Assembly (NCBI GenBank): GCA_932294295.1
Contig: OW028573.1
Span: 71,773,829-71,837,828, forward strand
From: Alitta virens
Taxonomy: Eukaryota > Annelida > Polychaeta > Phyllodocida > Nereididae
Direction: 5' to 3'
DNA: 64,000 nucleotides
Below the pieces are notes generated by a model that saw nothing but the letters and a program-made list of their open reading frames with translations, was not told the DNA's origin and made no database searches. Below are positions 34,620-47,000 of the stretch, one piece after another; positions within the stretch are counted from its first letter, which is position 1, and every line of letters begins with the position of its first letter. The position numbers and the translations under genes were made by a program.

Positions 34620-37088
34620 TATTTCTTTATTTCAGTTTAACCTCCCATGCCTTCATAATACAGTATAGTTTATAATTCAACTGTATTCAAATACAGCAGT
34701 TATTTAGCAGTGGATTTATAACTAAAAAAAAAAAAGTTGTGATATTTTTCATGTCTGCTTGCCATATGTCATTTAATGACGTGAGTATTAAACTATGAAT
34801 TGGATGTTTAACTAAAAAAAAAATTTTTTTTTTTTAAAGTTGTGATATTTTTCATGTCTGCTTGCTATATGTCATTTAATGACGTGAGTATTAAACTATG
34901 AATTGTGAGTGGACATCAAATATGATCAAAATAAAATTAGGTTTTGCAAATTAAATATCTATTGTAATAAACTAAATTTTTGTTCTTCTAAATCACAAAA
35001 ACGAAGTTTGTAAACTTTGAAAGTATTTTAAATAGCATCATCCACATCTTGGCAACAATTGCAATTCACCCTTTTACAAGCATTTACAAAGAGCAATTTA
35101 TACAGTACAAGGTTAAGATTTTAAAAGCGACTATGTACATTATCAACATTGATGAAATCATACTGCAAAAATAATAAAGAGCAGCAAAATACCCTGTAAA
35201 AATTGAAAAGGTGCAATGTATAGACATAAATATAAATATATATAAACAAAGATCCAGTGGTTAAATTAAATATCTTTGGAGTTCACTGCTATACATTTTG
35301 TTCTGCTGACAAATAAAAGAGCAAAAATTCAAAATCAACACTGTGTTATACAACATGTAGCAGATCGAAGATATATTACAGATGTTTTAAAATCAGAAAA
35401 AACATCTAACTTCAATAACTTGATTGTCTGAAATCGCATTTTGTGAGTCATATATAATATAATGTCTTGAAAAACTTGTGATCATTGCACAAACTACATT
35501 TACAGCCAATGAGCATAAAGTAACTGCTAGGATTTCACTGAAGATATGGTATCAACTTTACGTGGGCAACAACTATACAAGTATCTCAAAGGTAACATCG
35601 CATCAGGAAAAGCTGATGCATAACCTTTATCATTGTTTATAGTCCCACAACAGGTGTTGATCTTATCAGTGAAAAGCATAACGTATAACAGCAAATTATA
35701 AAAAATCTTTTTCAGTACACATGGTTTGCAGAATGGATGTAAGTTTCATGTTTAAAAGGAATACTGTCTACATAAATGAAAAAAAAAAAAAAAGGACGCC
35801 CACTAAAGATGATATTAAACAGACACAGACAACCACTTTACAGTCTATTTGAGTTAAAGATTTAAATATTTCATGTCCACTGAACTAGCCATTTTTAATC
35901 ATTTAAGGAAACAACAGTTTTTGGAAAAATTTATACAACTTATACAAGGCAGGCAATGATTCATGTGATAAGGCTGACAAAGACCTCTACCTGCATAGTC
36001 ACATTACCTAAAAATGCAGAAGGAAAAATTACAGTCAGATTATCACTTCCAATTACATTTAGTTCTTCAAATATTATCCTTGCACAGGAATTAACTGCTT
36101 TCTTTGGCTAAGAATATCATCTAACAATTTCCACTGATTTGTAATATCTTCCCACAGGTAAATAACATTAACAATAACCATCAATACACCTACAGTCACG
36201 ACACTGGTGTACATGTACACACACATTTTATGGCACTTGAAACATTTACAGAATAAAACTGTATTGACATAGTGAAATGTTGAGACTATAATCTGGCAAT
36301 TAACTGGATTCAATATCATCCTGCAGCATCAGTTTTCCTAAGGAGTCTACCATACTTGCTCAATCAAATGATGAGGTCACAAAAATTAACCACCAATGGG
36401 CTAAGAAGTTCATCAGATCTTACTCTAAATTTGAAAGCAGCTTCAAACAGGAGCCATGGTAAATAGATAGCACTCCTTAAAATGACACTCATTTATACTC
36501 CTCATTTGAGCAAATATAGCAGTCAAATTTACACAGCTCATAAACAAGAGCTGGATTTTACACCGAGCTGCGGATATCGCCACACAGGAAGTTCATTTAA
36601 GAAATCAAGGGTCAATGTCTATGTGTGGCACTGGGTGCTGACACGCTTGTAGGTAAAACAATGAACATTTCTCCCCAATTAATTAATCACATAATAATTG
36701 GATTATGAAGTATCACATCACACAAGATGCAGGCATCCATACAAATCCATACAATACGCCAATAAGGACAACAGCGGAATAGCATAGAGCGGTCACAGGG
36801 TAACAGGGTAGCAGCAACTGCAGTGAATACTTTCCTCCCCACAATGAGTATGACGTCATCAAGCACCACTCGGTTTGGTGGAAAATCTGTATCTGCCAGA
36901 TTAGATCTGTGAAAAGTGTAGTCGTACAAAAATTGTAACGTGAGAATCGACTCCTCTTTTAGCAAAATATTGTACTAATACATCATGGTATAACAGCGCA
37001 GCATGATGACCAATGTGTCCTTCCTTGACGGCGAACCAGCTTTAGGCCGTACGTTGAATGGAAAAGCAGTTTAGGGCCTGATAGGCTG
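34620..37088 (-). other. TMEM198: Presumed long 3' UTR of TMEM198 and flank
   Basis: There is no exon-like coding sequence on either strand. Minus-strand AATAAA signals occur at several places, for example near 34626. How much of this is transcribed is unknown. Confidence 0.35.
34713..34905. repeat. Direct tandem duplication of a roughly 90-base unit
   Basis: The phrase running from TTTAACTAAAAAAAA through GTTGTGATATTTTTCATGTC and ATTTAATGACGTGAGTATTA occurs twice, at 34713-34801 and 34807-34905. The copies differ by only one or two substitutions (GCC/GCT) and by poly-A/poly-T length. The near-identity points to a recent duplication. It lies in the presumed 3' UTR of TMEM198 or just beyond it. 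Confidence 0.85.
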
Positions 37089-40000
37089 TCAAGGCACTTG
37101 AGTCAGAGTAGTCTGTGTGCTGTTTTGTTCGATCTGTTGGAGTTGGGCCAGATTCCTCAATGCAGGAGACAACTTGGTCTGAATATTTTGGATGTATGAC
37201 TGAAAGGAAATCAATTATACTTAGTATGCAGTACAATACATTTCTTTAACACTGGCATTCATAAAATTGTTACATGTATATCTGTTAATGATATTAAATG
37301 AAAATACATTTGTACTTGGCACTAATCCTTACATGTTTCACTCCATTGCTAATCTACAACAAAATCCATCATTGCAAATAGACATGGGGCTAAGCAATAG
37401 GGCTAAGCAACAGCTAAACACATCAAGCATTGTGAACGAGCTGGTGATTCTGCATCAATATTCTTTGTTCATTTGTCAAGCTTCAGAAGCATAAACAACA
37501 CCAAAGTAGGACATTTAGTCATTCATCCCCTTAAAACATGAATGTTTAATTACCATGTACTTATTGAATGTAATGCTAATGTAAATATCATGTCTGAAGA
37601 CAGAAAATTAACATTTTTTAACATTTATGAATTTAGCAAACCAACATGCTCCAGAACAGCATTTACAACAAACCTATGTTCTGATTGAATTCTTAACTAT
37701 GTCACACAACGTGCATTCTGAAATGCTACCTAAAATTAATAGGTACCTAACTAATTCCAAGTCAGATGCAATCTATTGGTCTGTTATTTTCAGTATATTA
37801 CTACCATACAGCTCTTGATCCCATGTACCATACCACAAACCCGCCGTTATCGAACACGTCAAACCAAACAGTGAATCAGAAGTCCACTACCAAACAGAAT
37901 GGAGAACTGCAATGTCCAGCTACCTGTATTAATGCTACAAACATGCCATGCCATAAAACAACAAAAATAAACAGACTAAACTGTCTGCCGAAAATAAACA
38001 CAAGCGAAGTCAGAAACGGGCACTTAGGAGATGTTCATGAAAAATTAATCAGTGCAAAATCTTGCATTCTATTTTTATCTCTGCATCATTATGTGGCAAA
38101 GATTGGTCCAGTCAAGACAGACTGGCAGTCTGTTCAATTTATATTTTCTGACTTCGCTCTACAGATGCCAATCAAGTGACAGGACATTCCATAGAACATA
38201 CTTGGTTAATTAAACTGAACAGTACCATACCAATTAGTAGTGAATCCTTATCTACTTCCTTCATCCAGAACTCTTACAAAACAGCCAAGCAAAAGAAGAA
38301 AGGGTATACATTACATCATAAAATATATGTGGGCAGCGATTCATACCCGACATATGACATCTCCATTCGACCGGCGAATTTGGTAGAGGTGACGGTAACG
38401 CGAATGCTGGGCATCACGTCGTTCCCTTGCTCGCAGTCTCTCTAAGTTTAATTTTTGTTGCTTCCTAGAATGGACCACTGAAAATGAAAACAATGATGCA
38501 TTAATATATAACAGAAAAACATGTTAATCAGCAGCTATTTCTATAAGAAAATCTAATTAGTTCTCAATTAATGGCTCATGTTGCTAGAGTACACATTACA
38601 CACTAATTAGAAGTTACATAACGTAACATAAGACAGGTGGGTATAAAAATATCACAACTTGAACTGGTGCCAATACAGACACTTCAAAACCGAGTTTTTC
38701 CCCCTTTTTGTAGCAGCCATTAGCAGTATATTTATAAACAAGGAACCAATGGTAGTTTTCTTGTTTTTCTTTTTAAGACAACAAAAAATAACCCAATTAA
38801 AAGACCCGGAATTGCCAGAGTGTAAATTCTGTGATTTACATCTTTATCTCACATGGACACTGCACCTGATCAGTCTTAAAAAATTATAAATATTGGTTGC
38901 TGACTATTTAGCTTTGAAAATTAATATCAAGTAGGTTTTGAAATCTATTTAACAGAAACTTTTGAAAAGGAAAAATGATATCTCTACAAAAGATTCCAAA
39001 TGACATTTTACAAATGTCAAGGTTGGGATAAAAGCTTTAAAACGGAGTCTCTGAGCAACATTGACCTTTTGGCTTCCAAAACCTGAAGTACACTCCCCTC
39101 AAATGCATGTACAAACATGAAGTGAATATTATCAGAATTTAATGAGCTGGTAGTTCCTGTTAAATCTTAAGGCAAAACCACTCGAACTTTCTCAAAACAA
39201 GATATATATTTAAAAGCAATTTATCCACATTTGTCTTTATTGCTGTTCATCGAAAATAATTGAATGAGCTGTGCATCTAACGCTACAACTCAAATGACAG
39301 TTGCTTTTTACAACTCATTCTGTGGGGGAAGTAGGGCAGTTGCACACAAAGATACTCTTTTTATGCTGCAGCTTTAGTACACTTACTGTCAGCTGTTCTT
39401 ACTTTAGTCTATTTTTTGTCTACATCAACACAGCAGCCAGAACATTAACACCCATGCTTAGTTTATTGTGCTGGAAGACTTCCAAAACACGGCAAGCAAA
39501 CTTCCTCACACCAAAGGTGGATTATGACAAACGCAACCTGCCTGCATTCACAATTAATGTCACTGCATGGTATAATTTACAAAGCAAAAGGCAAATGCAG
39601 CCAACTACACGAGCTAGACAGAAAAAAAAAGACTTTATCCTCACCCTCCACAGGAGCAGCCAGGTTGGGCTTGTCTCTGCTCCTTGGTGTTGGTTTGTTG
39701 TCTCCTGAACCAGAACAACAATCGATCAAAATAGCACAGCAAGATCAACATAACAATTAAATGAAGCAATTAGTTGAGACTCACATAGAACAATTAACCG
39801 TCATTTCAAGGTAGCAATACATGATATATATGATAAAGCAACAGACTAAAACAAGCTTGTTCATACAGAATCATACTCATTTAAAACAAAACACACTGTA
39901 TGAGATGCCATTCATCATGAAGCAATGAAGCAATGAACCATAAAAGGTTTAGCAATCATAAATGATAGTGAATGAAGCGAGAGAAGCATTTGCGCCTACC

Positions 40001-40903
40001 TTCTTGGTGGTCAAACTCTTTGCCTGTGAGGCACCACTGCGTTAATATTCCAAATAAACAACTTAAAGGCCATAGTCCCAAAATAAGCCAACTGTACCAG
40101 CAGATAGGCTTGGCAGGCTCAGCTTTAGTCCTTTCCCACACATAGTAGATCATCATGAACTGCTCTGAGAAATAGTCAATGGCTGTGATCATGAGTGCTG
40201 AACCGAACATAGATGTCCCTAAAATTGTGAGGCCTTTTTGGAAGTAAAGACTGAGTAATCCCAGGATTAGGCCACCGCCGAACAAGATGCCGATTGGTAT
40301 CCATTTGTTCTCTGGGTGGTAGAATTGCTCCATAACCACCAGAGAAGAAATGCCCAGCAATATGCCGAGCACCAGGCCAGTCATGAAAAGACCAACATAT
40401 TGGACTAACATGGTAATGAGTCCGCAGAGCACCCCCGCAGCGAGTGCTACGCCTATTTTGCCCTCCAAGGGCAGCAGATCCTCCTCCAGGCAGATCAAGT
40501 ATGTCAAGACCGACCCAAAAATGAATCCTGTCAGGAACATGGTGGCCTTGAAAAATCTATAGCCTGCAATAGATGCAAAGGAAATGAGTTTTAGTACATG
40601 CCATTATAACTGAACTTCCATTCCTCTAAGCCAACCAGGCAACCACCCCAACATAAGTGTCAAAATTAACAACTATTTGTGCCATTATACTGAGTGAATT
40701 GACAGAACACTGCAAAACTTACCAAAAAAGCTGTAAATTATGCCAAAGACAAAGCACATGCCACAAATGACAGAGGGTGCAATCTGATAATGACGACTGA
40801 TGCGACTGCACTCTGGGTTGGAGGGGGTCCCATTGTAGGCCATTGTGAGGGGGCTGGGGATGGGCAGGGCTTGCACCCCCCTGCTTCCCTCTCCTTCATC
40901 CAT
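37089..40903 (-). CDS. TMEM198: TMEM198 orthologue, seven-pass membrane protein linked to Wnt/LRP6 signalling
   Basis: Coding exons 40723-40903, 40000-40563, 39645-39704, 38347-38477 and 37089-37199; all phases match, 348 residues (human 360 from memory). The N-terminal 'HYQIAPSVICGMCFVFGIIY' and 'FFGYRFFKATMFLTG' lead into several hydrophobic segments with the conserved 'YVWERTKAEPAKPICWYSW' loop and 'LILGLWPLSCLFGILTQW' last helix. This exactly follows the TMEM198 plan. The cytosolic tail reads 'VVHSRKQQKLNLERLRARE' and 'RSNGDVIC' then SYIQ, also as in vertebrates. The human protein is reported to promote LRP6 phosphorylation with casein kinase. Exon 39645-39704 is 60 bases and phase 1-1, so it can be skipped without a frameshift; skipping it gives the vertebrate-like HQE-VVHSR join. 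The ATG exon is preceded by an acceptor, so a 5' UTR exon lies upstream. Confidence 0.93.
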
Positions 40904-42664
40904 TAACTGCAAAAAGGAATTCATAATTCAGACAGAATTCTTGACACTAGAATGTTAATCATACATACTGTATAACATACATAATTTGTGTTATACATAT
41001 TTGTGTATGTATACTCAGTTCTATAGGTAAATACACATCGATCGGAGTCTATGTAAATATGGCAATATCTCTTGCAACAGTCTATCTTATCACAAGAGAC
41101 TGAAATATAGCTAATTCTGTGCTAAGCTTATCACGGCTTATTACTGTTAGGAATCAATTGTCATACGGATACAGCTCTAGCTGCTCTACTATGTAGCAGT
41201 TGTTAAGAAATTGCACCATACATTCCAATGGCCACCATAGACAGTTTATCTACACAATCATTTAATCTGGACATATTAACACCCTTAGCATCTGTCAAAT
41301 GCTAAACGTTACTAACCTAATGGGAAGGACAACACTCTCAGTGCATAACCATGCATGAGGCTACTTACACAGACTTAATGCGAGGTGTCAGCTGTGGTCA
41401 CAGGTGATGCCTACACTGCTGCAAGTCGTCATCTCAACACATGTTCGCCACTAAGTGTATTTCTCACATCCATAACTGAAATTATTTAAGGCAGACTAAT
41501 CAAAATACCGAAGAACTGACAGGCATGTAATAAATTCATAGCATACCAGGTGTGTTAAATGTCAAAGTTAAAAAAAAATCATAATAAGGCACAAATATTC
41601 ATTACATACTGAACTATGAACTATGTTTAATTAAAACATTTTCCCCTTCATTTGAATGTCCTCTGTGGTAACATACTACAGGGAAATACTAAACTTATGC
41701 AAAAATTTCCGAGTCCAACAGCACCATGCACATGTGTAGCTGACATTTTTAACTTGATTAACATACACAAACAACTATTTGATCTTGACATTTGAGATTG
41801 CTGCCTGGTGCACACTGTTTAGTACAGATCCTGTTGGTGTTTTGTTTTTTGTTCTTTCTTGAAAACTAGCAAATATGATAACTGATCAGGCATCAGAACA
41901 CTTGATACTAATATTATACAACAAATCGCTTCCTATTAAATTTAATTTACAAGAAAATGCTGTCATGTTCAATTATCCCATCACTAATTATCCTTCCTCA
42001 TATCAAACAAACAGGACTGATAGAAGATTAGTTATCCAGTGTAACATCTAACATTGAAGGAATATATCTTTTAATCATTGACAAATGTAGTAATCCAGTG
42101 TAATCACTTATGTGTTCGGCATTATTTCTAAATACTGTTGTATTACCACCTTGAACAAGCACAACGTCCACAAATTCCACATGCAGACTTTCGTGTTCAT
42201 ATGGAAGTACACCCAATTACACAACTACCAAGGCAGTGAGTCATAAATGCTATTAAAATACATCACAGCGGTGATAATTAGCATTCAATTGTCTGATCAA
42301 TGGCCAGATAGATACAAACATAATGTCATGAATATAAATTCATGTCTGTGCAGAAGTAATACAAATTGCAAGGCAGCAGTTTTTAATTTGTGCACAAATT
42401 GTAATCAATTCAATGCCATATCCAACTGTTTTTAAACAACAGATATCTTATATGAACCCGAGACTGCCAGACAAGCTGGCCAGAATGGAACCACTAGACT
42501 GACAGAAAAAACAGCTCGATTAAATTGCTTGAATCTGACATCACATCATGCAGTTTTCCACTCTAACCATGCTAATTAACCTGAATTCATCAAATAGCAA
42601 ATTTATTTTCATGAGGTCCAGATACTAGAATGGTACTTGATAGGGTTGGTAAAAAGCATGATTT

Positions 42665-42775
42665 CTTTTTAAAAATACATGTATTTTAAAAATATTTATT
42701 TATTTATTTTATTTTATTATTATTATTTTTTTTTTTTTTTTGAAAAAAAAAATCAACTGAAAAAAAAAAAATTTA
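42665..42775. repeat. Low-complexity poly-T/poly-A tract
   Basis: (ATTT)n leads to about 20 T, then A runs. Length in the assembly is likely to be approximate. Confidence 0.8.
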
Positions 42776-43090
42776 GCACTTTCACATCAGTGATGGTATG
42801 CAATTTGTTCACAAGTTTGTAATCTTGTCTTCTTTGGCATTTGTTTGACAATCTGGTGCATAAATGTAATTGTAATTTTCTAAAACATCAAACAAATTAT
42901 TCGTAATTTAAAAACAAAGAAGAAATTACACATTAAAAAAATTAACAGTCTCACTATCATGTCATTCAAGGCAATCAAGCAAGCAAATTCATCATTTATA
43001 CAAGCCCATTATGCGGTTTGATGTTTCTTGTAACACATTGTAAACTGCTTTTAGTATTCATACCACTTTACAACAAGTCAACTACATCAT

Positions 43091-43187
43091 TATGACGTCC
43101 AGGGGTGCATGAAGAGAATGATAGATAAGGGCCTCATCTTCAATCTTCTCTGTCACAATGTTATGGATCTGCCCCTGGACGTCATTA
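43091..43187. repeat. Near-perfect inverted repeat, TATGACGTCCAGGGG ... CCCCTGGACGTCATTA
   Basis: The arms of about 17 bases (43091-43107 and 43170-43187) enclose about 62 bases; inner segments (GAAGAGAATGA / TCTTCTCTG) also partly pair. Each arm contains TGACGTCC or GGACGTCA, close to a CRE/ATF half-site. It could be a tiny MITE or a paired regulatory site. Confidence 0.75.
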
Positions 43188-43769
43188 TTATAGCCCCTTA
43201 ACTCTCATCTGCAACTTTGCTGTCAGGCAGTTCAGCATACTTTTTGATTGTAATGTGTCATTGCACTACACCACTTGAGTTTTTGCATTGTAATGATTGG
43301 TATTTAGTTCATTACCATTTACCAAGGTTTCCAGTGCCCAGCACCTGTGTCTAACTCCCTGAATCAGTACACTGTGAACCAGCTGTTTATAGTTATTACC
43401 AATATGGCAATAATATCACCAATCACTTTAAATTAAAATTCTAAATTACATTTTTAACTAATTAATTAATTAAACGCATTCATCAAAAGTATTTATTATC
43501 ATCAGCCTAGGGAATTATGTAGATTACAGGTTTTTGCATTTCACAACCATCAGGTCACTCAACCAACAGACATCAGTGTTGTTAAATGTTGGGGTATTTT
43601 ACATTCATTGTGTTATGAATGTGTGCATTGTAATTTGTATGTCTCTGTAACTGCATGTGTCATCCTAAGCCTAGGGAAGCTTCTGTTGATACAATTTTCC
43701 GCCTTTGATACCCTTCAATGTGAATCTAAATCTACAAATATGTCAGAAAACAACATATTTACTACCTAC

Positions 43770-44046
43770 CGGCCACCATCCAGACGTATTTTAATATTTT
43801 TCACTTCCACATTCTCTCACTTCTTTCCGCTGGCAGCCTCGCACTCAGGTGGTGCAGCGCGATCATTGGAGTTCGTAAAATCTTAGTTCTCAAATTAAAG
43901 AAAGAGGGCGTTTAATCACTGATCAATGCGCCCTCAGTCGGATAGTCTTGCCGGTTAAAATATAAGGAAACTGGAACCAGGCACGCTTGAGGAAGAAGAG
44001 GCTGACATAAGTGTAGTAACACAAAATAACTATCAGCCTGCCAAAC
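43770..44046. promoter_or_regulatory. Probable shared upstream region of TMEM198 (-) and ZMPSTE24 (+)
   Basis: On the minus strand a strong donor, GGCCG|GTAGGT at 43769, makes 43770 to about 43880 a good candidate for the missing TMEM198 5' UTR exon. The ZMPSTE24 ATG is at 44047. If so, the two genes are divergent with start sites within about 200 bases. Confidence 0.45.
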
Positions 44047-47000
44047 ATGGAGCTCGCAGTTCCAGATATTCTGAAGGCAGTGCTTGCTTTTCTTTGGATT
44101 ATGTATGTTTGGGAATCATACCTCTCATACAGACAGGTATCAATTATCGCTCTTACTCTGCTTATGCTATTTATGTTTTTTGTACAAATACAATTGATAT
44201 ATATGACATATGTGTTCATGATTTGAAGATCAACCTCTCCCCTACCCCCTCAAATTTATGCAAAACATTTTCGACAGATTGCCCCGCGAAACCCCTATAC
44301 CTGGCTGCTTAGGGTGCCCACCTTTGTCCTAGTTGGTATCAAGTCAATTCGTCGACGCACAAAATGGTCGACAACCAACCTGTTGTAATTGTCTCTGTTG
44401 AGGTAATGGACAAGCAATAGTCAACTCGCCGCCTCTACCAACTCACTGCCTGCTAGTACTCACCGCCCATATTTGGAAGTCACCGCCGATAAAAATGGGC
44501 GGTGAGCTGACTATGGGCGGTGAGCGGTGAGGTGGCATTGGCGGTGAGTTAACCTGATACCGGACAAGCTATCTATGGTCAACAGCCCCTGTTCTCTCAA
44601 TTGTATTGTAAGAAAAGTTATGCAGTCCCAAAAATATTCCATTTTAAGTGTGCCGGGGCAGCCTTGGGAATCAATTTCCAGGCAGCTATATCATTGTATA
44701 TGCAGTCGCAGAATACCCGCCCAGTCCCTCAGTGGATGTGTCATAATCACAGGGTTGACTACACTCCCCTTACATGGTTATAAAATTTGTTCAGCCTTCA
44801 CCTAAACTGTATATTTTTTTGTGTCTGCAGAGAAAAATCTATAGAACAGTGACTAAAGTGCCAGCTGAAGTAAAAGAAGTATTGGATGAAGAATCGTTCT
44901 CCAAAGCCAGGTTATATAACCTAGACAGAAGTGTCTTCTCCTTTTGGTCAGGGTTGTATTCTCAGTTTGAAACAACTGTAAGTATATTTATAAATTCCCA
45001 GCCTCAATAATCCCTTTCTGATTAAGTTATTACAAACAACCATTTTTCTAAAGGCAGTAAATTTATACACAAAATTTGTATATTTTCATCGCAGGCCATT
45101 TTGCTCCTTGGAGGCATTCCATTTATCTGGTACAAGTCTGGAGAATTCCTACAAAATCATGGGTATTCTGAGGAATATGAGGTGAGTATTAGATTAAAAA
45201 CACAAAGTACATTTCTTGCTGAAACTAACATGGCTTAACAAGATGGGAAACAATAACACAATATTTAATCTATAGATAATATTTCACTTGAGTAGTACTC
45301 TCAATCCAAATGAATTGCCCCCTTCTTCTTTTTCTTTTTTTAGGTACGTATTTTTTTTTATTAGAGTTATATAATATATTAGTCACTGGGGTAAAAAACA
45401 ATCTTAATCATTTCCCTGTTATTTTCTTCAATTTTGTAACAATTAACTTTGTGATTTGCAGATCCTCCAAAGCAATGTCTTCCTCCTGGGAGCAACTTTC
45501 TTTGGACTAATTACAGGGTTGCCATGGAGCTTGTACAGCACCTTTGTGATCGAAGAAAGACATGGTTTCAACAAACAGGTACAGAACATGTGATCCCAGA
45601 TGATGCAACAATTTGGTGGGGAGTCTTAAAAAATATATTTTGGGTGTCATCCATGACAACTTCTTGAAGTGGCTTTTGCAATATATAAAATTGTGAAAAA
45701 TTTGCAGTTCCAGTAACATTATCCATTTGTTAAGGTTTGTCAACAGAATCAATGTCCCTCAGGACTGTTACCATGGTATTAAAATGCCGCTAGATGAAAA
45801 ACAAAAATTGTTAGGATTGTGCACTTTTCAAGAGATAAAAGCACTGATATGGAGTAGTATTTCAGGATGTCTGCTTATCTTACACATTTCAAATAATATT
45901 TTTCAATATTGAAAAAAAAAAAGGCTTTGTATTGGCAGGGGATGACTTTTATGCGCGCCATTCCTGTTACCAAGTTAATGAGGAAGCTATTTCTCACGAA
46001 AATAGCTTCCATGCAATTCTGAAAGTATTCCTCTATTACAAAATGGAATGGAAACCTCGGCGATATTGCCGGCATTCCCTTTCAGATATTGTATAAAGTT
46101 ACCTTAAATGTCTATTCTGTTACTGTTCTTCCTGTTACCATAATTGCTGACACAACAGGACATATGACCAACCAATTAAAATATATGCAAAGCTAAAAGA
46201 TAAAAATATTGTGTTGTCTATGAAAAGAAAATTTGATGGGATTTTTGTAAGATTGGAATTTTTTTTTTTTTTTTTTCACTTTAAATGCCAAAAGTGTGCC
46301 GTTTCTGTGGAATGACCCATATTATTTTATTCATTTTAACCACCATAAATATGGGATTTGAGCTTATAGCATTCAACCCAAAATTTTTACCTTATTTTTA
46401 AATTCAAAAGTTCTACACTTAATCATCTCTCATTGTTTTCAAATCAGAAATACATTGTACCGTTGTATACAATATGAAAATATCTATAATACTCAGAAAT
46501 TGTTAAGGGCTTTCATTGGAGTGGTAGTCATTGAGTAGAACAAGTTGGGATGTCAGTGCTGTAAATTGAATGAGAGCAATTTGCAATTCGTTAGATTAGA
46601 GAGGTGTCCTGTTTTGGGAAGTAGAGAGAACGGTCCCAGTTTAGTCAATCCCCAGTGGAGTGTCCCTATGCGTAATTGAGGAAATAGCCCATTCCCCCCC
46701 CCCCCCCAAGGTAGTTCTAGTTGGGTGCATGCATGGCTGCAGTCACAATATTTATAATCGTAACTTCCCATGTCAGTATAGTTTTATTTTTTTGTTTCAG
46801 ACTCTAGGATTTTTCTTCAAGGACCAACTTAAGAAGCTGGCAGTGACCATAGCACTCAGTATACCCATCACTTCATTGCTAATTTACATCATCCAGATTG
46901 GAGGGGACTACTTCTTCATATATGCTTGGCTCTTTGTGTTCGTTATTTCATTGGTGAGTGTTTTAATGCCTCAATGTCAATGTCTCAATGCTACTGGGCC

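Larger units (their letters stand above)
40907..43769 (-). other. TMEM198: Presumed TMEM198 first intron; no coding sequence
   Basis: The 2.9 kb is AT-rich, with a low-complexity A/T block at about 42670-42775 and a perfect 17-base inverted repeat at 43091-43187 (listed separately). No exon with recognisable protein content is seen on either strand. Confidence 0.45.

Noticed and set aside
37627..38445. Three overlapping plus-strand open frames of 63-137 codons
   Set aside because: They lie in a TMEM198 intron and over its exon on the other strand, and show no recognisable domain.
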